Positions 55,525 through 59,528 of a stretch of DNA of 59,528 nucleotides are shown here, piece after piece. Source of the stretch: a virus; IMG/VR virus record IMGVR_UViG_3300022822_000020, positions 1-59,528 of that record. The stretch is one strand, 5' to 3'. Position 1 is the first letter of the stretch, and each line of letters begins with the position of its first letter. The notes under the pieces are model-generated. The model was not told the origin of the DNA, ran no database searches, and saw nothing but the letters and a program-made list of their open reading frames with translations. The translations under genes were made by a program, and so were the position numbers.

Positions 55525-57218
55525 GTATTCATGACATGAACATTGCTAACCAAACGTTCCCGGCATTTAGGGCAGACCTAAATAATGCTCTGGGAGCGCT
55601 TGTTAGTACTTCTTCAAATCTTACTGCTCCTACCACTACGTATGCTCATCAATTTTGGGCAAATACAAGTGCTACGAGTACTGTTTTAAAAATAAGAAAT
55701 AAGGCAAATAATCAGTGGATTAATATTGGTGATATTAATGAAGCAACTAATATTTTTATTAGTGGTTCTGCAAGTAGCTCTAGCTCTGCAGGTTATGCTT
55801 CTACAGTTACGGTTGCAGCAAGAAACACTACAAATGCAGATCATTTTGTAATGTTTGCAACAGCACAAACAGGTAATTTACCTACCTATACGGATAGTGG
55901 ATTAAAGTATAACCCATCTACAAATACATTAACTGCAAATTTAGTAGGTTTAGCCTCTAGCGCTACTACAGCTGCTGCTTGTACGGGCAATTCCTTAACA
56001 GCAACATCTGCTACTTCAGCTACAAAATTAAGTACAAACAGAACTAATTGGGTTACTGATAATAAGGTAAACGTAGTTGGTCAACTGGGTTGGTGGGCTA
56101 ACGGGAATAATTCAACAATTTTTGATGTTTCTAATGGAACTGCCCCTAGCGGAACTTCAACAATTTTAAACAAAACAAAGGCTGATGTTGCATGGGTGGA
56201 AGGTTCACCTACCCTAGTTGGTTGGAATGGTACTTCTACACATGGTGTCAGGGTTGACTCTGCCCGAGTTGCAGATAGTTCAGCAGCCTCTACTACTTCT
56301 ACAACAGCTACTACTTCTAATAATGTTAAAGTTGCAAAAGATCTTACAAATAATTTGCCTACTTCTGCTACAAGGCATTTAACCTTTGTTGGTACAGAAG
56401 CAGCTACCCAAACAAGTGTTTTAACTAATGCAGATTTAACTTATAACCCTTCTACTAAAACACTAACAGTTGCTAATTTAGCTGGTAACGCCTTAACTGC
56501 TACCTCTGCGACTTCTGCAACAACAGCTGGTTTTGCGACTTCTGCAGCTTCTGCAACAAATTCAACGAATTCAACGAAAGTGCTAGTTGCTTTAGATACC
56601 GACAGTAGTAGTTCTACTGTAAGATATATTAGTTTTGTTGGTGGTACTTCTGGTAATCAGGGTGTTTATGCTGATAGCGGTTTAACTTATAATGCACAAA
56701 GTGACAAGCTAACCGCATCAACATTCAAGGGTAGCTTAGAAGGTAACGCCTTAACTGCTACCTCTGCGACTTCTGCAACTTCTGCGACAACAGCTACAAA
56801 TGCAACTAATGCTTCTAAATTAAGTATCACTGCGGATAATACAGGAACAACCAGCAAACCTCTCCTATTTGCAGGGGCTACAACAGGTAATCAACTTGTT
56901 TATTCAGATACAGGATTAGCATATAAACCAGATACGAATACACTTTCTTGTGCTGTATTTGCAGGCAATTTAACAGGGAACTTGATCGCGGCAACACCAA
57001 CAGCATCAACAGCTGCTGCGAATACAAACACTACACAAATAGCAACTACTGCTTTTGTTGCTAATGCTGTTTCTAAAATTAATACTTTATCTTCCTTTAC
57101 CATAGAAGAAAGTGGAGGTAACTTATTAATTAAGCATAATAATACTACAGTGGCGAAGATTACATCTTCCGGTCAATTTATTACTGCTAGCACTATAACT
57201 GCGAACGGTACTCCTTAG
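55521..57218 (+). CDS. tail fibre protein with ATSATS repeats (565 aa)
   Basis: It overlaps the J-like stop. The body has repeated units with the core DSGLTYNPSTKTLT and low-complexity ATSATSATT stretches, typical of fibre shafts made of triple-stranded beta repeats. The C-terminal part (TAFVANAVSKI, then VAKITSSGQFITA) may be a trimerisation or head module. It should be attached to the tail tip. Confidence 0.85.
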   Translation: MSIHDMNIANQTFPAFRADLNNALGALVSTSSNLTAPTTTYAHQFWANTSATSTVLKIRNKANNQWINIGDINEATNIFISGSASSSSSAGYASTVTVAARNTTNADHFVMFATAQTGNLPTYTDSGLKYNPSTNTLTANLVGLASSATTAAACTGNSLTATSATSATKLSTNRTNWVTDNKVNVVGQLGWWANGNNSTIFDVSNGTAPSGTSTILNKTKADVAWVEGSPTLVGWNGTSTHGVRVDSARVADSSAASTTSTTATTSNNVKVAKDLTNNLPTSATRHLTFVGTEAATQTSVLTNADLTYNPSTKTLTVANLAGNALTATSATSATTAGFATSAASATNSTNSTKVLVALDTDSSSSTVRYISFVGGTSGNQGVYADSGLTYNAQSDKLTASTFKGSLEGNALTATSATSATSATTATNATNASKLSITADNTGTTSKPLLFAGATTGNQLVYSDTGLAYKPDTNTLSCAVFAGNLTGNLIAATPTASTAAANTNTTQIATTAFVANAVSKINTLSSFTIEESGGNLLIKHNNTTVAKITSSGQFITASTITANGTP

Positions 57219-57237
57219 TAATTAAAGTAAGAGCTTG

Positions 57238-57276
57238 ATAGGGTATTAAAGACTTTAAAGTTTTTGCCCTATATTT
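57238..57276 (+). terminator. hairpin terminator after the fibre gene
   Basis: ATAGGG (57238-57243) pairs with CCCTAT (57267-57272), followed by ATTTTA. The internal loop has further AAAGACTTT pairing. It is weaker than the terminators at 405 and 18007. Confidence 0.6.
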
Positions 57277-57337
57277 TACTATTAATAGTAATGTTTTTCA
57301 CTACCTAGAGTAGTTTTAATTTAACGTAACTAAACAA

Positions 57338-57451
57338 ATGATAGACGTACCTGTACTCAAGCTCTACTCTGCAATTAATGAAGATCTGCGTAAAGATACT
57401 TACGAAATTTTAAAGGCAGTTAGTTTTGACGTAACTGTTGAAAACATTTAA
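57338..57451 (+). CDS. possible 37-aa peptide
   Basis: ATG 57338 opens a 37-codon frame (MIDVPVLKLYSAINEDLRK, then TYEILKAV) between the terminator and promoter 5. There is no good SD. Helical composition makes it plausible, but chance is not excluded. Confidence 0.3.
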   Translation: MIDVPVLKLYSAINEDLRKDTYEILKAVSFDVTVENI

Positions 57452-57457
57452 CTTTTT

Positions 57458-57476
57458 ACCAGGGGACTTTAAAGAA
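57458..57476 (+). promoter_or_regulatory. phage RNAP promoter candidate 5 of 5
   Basis: ACCAGGGGACTTTAAAGAA differs from the late copies at one base (T for G in the middle). It lies 98 bp before the fibre genes at 57574. Confidence 0.8.
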
Positions 57477-57573
57477 GAGAGTACCCCTCCTAAGTATTTA
57501 TATTAGTATAACCAACCACCCTTTAGGGTATCTCTATAACCTATCTCCATCTGAGGATCGAGGAAAGGAAAAT

Positions 57574-58014
57574 ATGTCAAGATCAAAAATAACATCTTCA
57601 TCTAAGGATTTAGTAACAGACGATGGCTCTGTTTTATTTTCTGTAGTTCAAGGTGAACAACTACACTTTAGTTTTACGCTAGGGTGGTTAACTAATATCA
57701 GTGATTACACAATAGTTGCTAAGGTAATTGAAGGCAACAATATTGGTGATGGTGCTAAACCATTAACCGTATCTGATAATCCTGCAATTATAACTTTACC
57801 CATTCTAGAAAAAGATGACACAGATAATCAATTTAAATTAGTTATCCCTTCCTCTTTAACTAACGAATGGGCCACTCAACCAACACCCGATAAACCTGTA
57901 TATGGCTTTATGGATGTTGAGGTACAAGATACCGGATTAGGGAATCTACAACAAATATGGAAACCTATTCGCGGCTTAATCGAAATTCGTTTCTCTCCAA
58001 CTGAACAGGTGTAA
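57574..58014 (+). CDS. fibre-associated protein (146 aa)
   Basis: This is the first gene after promoter 5, with SD GAGGAAAGGAAA. A beta-rich protein (VQGEQLHFSFTLGWLTNIS, IWKPIRGLIEIRFSP), resembling the N-terminal immunoglobulin-like accessory proteins found with fibres (BppU-like in layout). It precedes the large fibre gene by 2 nt. Confidence 0.65.
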   Translation: MSRSKITSSSKDLVTDDGSVLFSVVQGEQLHFSFTLGWLTNISDYTIVAKVIEGNNIGDGAKPLTVSDNPAIITLPILEKDDTDNQFKLVIPSSLTNEWATQPTPDKPVYGFMDVEVQDTGLGNLQQIWKPIRGLIEIRFSPTEQV

Positions 58015-58016
58015 GT

Positions 58017-59528
58017 ATGACTAACTATAATATTACTGTAGGTCCTAATGAGATAACAGCAAACTTAGAAACAATACAATATCAAGTATCTTTATCCCGT
58101 ACTGGTGGTCAAGGTACTCAAGGTATTCAAGGTATTCAAGGCTATAGTGCGTATGAATTAGCCGTACAAGCTGGTTTTGTAGGTACTGAACAAGAATGGT
58201 TAGATGCTTTAGCATTAACAGCCGAATCAATGGCAGCTAGTGCCTCTGCTGCTCTACTGAGCGAAACTAACGCTGTTATTTCAGAAACAAACGCATCCAC
58301 ATCTGCAAGCAGTGCGTCTAGCTCTGCATCTACTGCCACAATTAAAGCTTCTGAAGCAAGTGTTTCAGCTACTAATGCCGCTAATTCAGAATCTGTATCC
58401 ATTACAAAAGCTTCAGAAGCAAGTGTCTCTGCTGCTAATGCCTTAATTTCAAAGAATAGTGCTGCTAGTAGCGAAACAAATGCTGCTACATCTGCAAGTA
58501 ATGCTGCTACATCAGCTTCTGCTGCTTCTGTCAGTGAAATTAATGCTGCTGCTTCTGAAACAGCCGCTACCTTGTCTGAGGATAATGCTGCTGCATCTGA
58601 GTTAGCTTCTGCAACCTCTGCTACTAACTCTGCTACTTCCGCAAGTAATTCTTTAGCTTCTGCTAATAATGCTTCTAGTAGTGCTATTGCCTCTGCTGAT
58701 TCCGAAACAGCTGCTGCTTTGAGTGCAACAAGCGCGTCTTATAGTGAATCTGCTGCAAGTATATCTGAAGTTAATGCTTCTAATTCAGAGTCTAACGCTG
58801 CTATAAGCGAAACTAATGCTTCTGATAGTGAAGACAATGCAGCTACTTCTGCCGCTGAAGCTTCTACAAGCGCATCTAATGCGATTGTTAGCCAATCAGC
58901 TTCAGCTACTTCTGCTACAAACGCATTTAACAGTGCAACTGCTTCAGAGACTTCTGCTTCTAACGCTTCTGTTTCTGCTAATGCCGCACTAGCTAGCCAG
59001 CAAAATGCTGCGGGTAATGAAGTAAATGCTCAGACATACGCTCAAAGTGCCTTAGCTTCTCTAGCTGCTGTTAACCTAGTATTTGATAACTTTGATGACC
59101 GATACCTCGGTTCAAAAGGATCAGATCCAACCTCAGATAATGACGGTGACCTTTTAATTGCAGGCACAGTATACTGGAATACAACGGCAGGTGAAGTACG
59201 TTTCTATAACGGTTCTGTATGGGAAGCACCCTCTACAAGCGCAACTAATTCAGCCACTTCAGCTTTAGCAAGTAAGAACGCTGCGGCTACGTCTGCAAGT
59301 AATGCTGCTACTAGTGCAACAGACTCTGCTTCTTCCGCCTCTACTTCTGCTTCTAACGCTTCTGGTGCATCTACTTCAGCAACCAATGCTGGAACAAGTG
59401 AGACCAATGCTGCTACCAGCGCTTCTGCATCTGCTAATAGTGCTTCTAACGCTGCATCTAGCGCTGCATCTGCTGCCAGCGCCTTAGATTCTTTTGATGA
59501 TCGTTACTTAGGTGCTAAGTCTTCTGCA
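58017..59528 (+). CDS. large tail fibre, N-terminal part, truncated by the right edge (504+ aa)
   Basis: The frame is open to the last base. It starts with a beta strand region, then collagen-like GQGTQGIQGIQG and the motif YSAYELAVQAGFVGTEQEW that precedes many phage fibres. The remainder is a long Ala/Ser/Thr/Asn repeat (ASNAATSASAASVSE type) forming a helical or coiled shaft, interrupted by FDDRYLGSKGSDPTSDNDG modules. The product would be anchored on the tail tip and carry a receptor-binding end outside the window. Confidence 0.85.
   Translation, partial: MTNYNITVGPNEITANLETIQYQVSLSRTGGQGTQGIQGIQGYSAYELAVQAGFVGTEQEWLDALALTAESMAASASAALLSETNAVISETNASTSASSASSSASTATIKASEASVSATNAANSESVSITKASEASVSAANALISKNSAASSETNAATSASNAATSASAASVSEINAAASETAATLSEDNAAASELASATSATNSATSASNSLASANNASSSAIASADSETAAALSATSASYSESAASISEVNASNSESNAAISETNASDSEDNAATSAAEASTSASNAIVSQSASATSATNAFNSATASETSASNASVSANAALASQQNAAGNEVNAQTYAQSALASLAAVNLVFDNFDDRYLGSKGSDPTSDNDGDLLIAGTVYWNTTAGEVRFYNGSVWEAPSTSATNSATSALASKNAAATSASNAATSATDSASSASTSASNASGASTSATNAGTSETNAATSASASANSASNAASSAASAASALDSFDDRYLGAKSSA
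58230..59060 (+). repeat. low-complexity Ala/Ser shaft repeats
   Basis: Many short units of gct-tct-gct, aat-gct-gct and agt/tct codons recur for over 800 bp, giving ASNA/SETNA repeats. They also open long antisense ORFs that are not genes. Confidence 0.75.

Noticed and set aside
58142-59407. minus-strand Ala/Leu/Val/Glu-rich ORFs in the last fibre gene
   Set aside because: They are produced by the repetitive Ala/Ser codons of the fibre on the other strand.

Overview
The window is almost entirely the genome of an AT-rich, strictly lytic-looking tailed phage of a Gram-negative bacterium. Every supported gene lies on the + strand. Genes are tightly packed with many ATGA-type overlaps, and no integrase, repressor, tRNA or CRISPR array was found. 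Tail genes (tape measure of 1726 codons, -1 frameshifting tail chaperone, tail tube, J-like tip protein with Fn3 domains) point to a long non-contractile tail (siphovirus-like). Replication and transcription genes resemble those of T7-like phages. The lipobox-plus-TM spanin supports a Gram-negative host; genus is not determinable from sequence alone.

Layout. 1-435: end of a late operon (C-terminus of an off-window gene, small ORFs, strong terminator). 435-2030: early region of tiny genes, several with the Shine-Dalgarno (SD) site in a small hairpin loop, plus two tandem pseudoknot-like RNA elements. 2031-4863: T7-like RNA polymerase, a phage promoter, and a gp2.5-like SSB. 4.9-18 kb: nucleotide and DNA metabolism (deoxyribosyltransferase-like, DUF5664-like, DNA polymerase, dCMP deaminase, FEN-like exonuclease, GIY-YIG-like protein, primase-helicase, NrdA fused to glutaredoxin, NrdB, ClpP-like protease). 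18-26.5 kb: accessory region of small, partly duplicated genes with repeated gene-junction sequences. 26.5-27 kb: terminator and two tandem phage promoters. 27-43 kb: terminase, PhoH, portal, u-spanin, a giant MuF fusion, scaffold, capsid, neck and tail tube. 43-57 kb: tail. 57-59.5 kb: promoter and tail fibres, the last gene running off the right edge.

The most notable feature is the 1479-aa protein at 34008-38447. Its N-terminus is a MuF-type minor head protein. Its C-terminal ~550 residues carry the whole single-subunit RNA polymerase signature: DxxGR, motif A Asp, motif B K-x7-Y-G, motif C H-D, and an aromatic C-terminus. The phage therefore appears to encode two single-subunit RNA polymerases. 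One is a free T7-like enzyme (2031-4199), with five near-identical 19-bp promoter candidates at 4223, 26658, 26879, 42104 and 57458. The other is built into the capsid and could be ejected with the DNA, as the phage N4 virion RNAP is. None of the five 19-mers lies in the first 2 kb, so early genes plus the T7-like RNAP gene could be the targets of the virion enzyme or of host RNAP.

Suggested programme (inference): the virion RNAP and/or host RNAP transcribes 0.44-4.2 kb; the T7-like RNAP then takes over at the 4223 promoter for replication genes and at the four later promoters for virion and fibre genes. The ends fit a genome opened inside the tail-fibre operon: an unfinished fibre gene at the right, and the end of a late operon plus terminator at the left.
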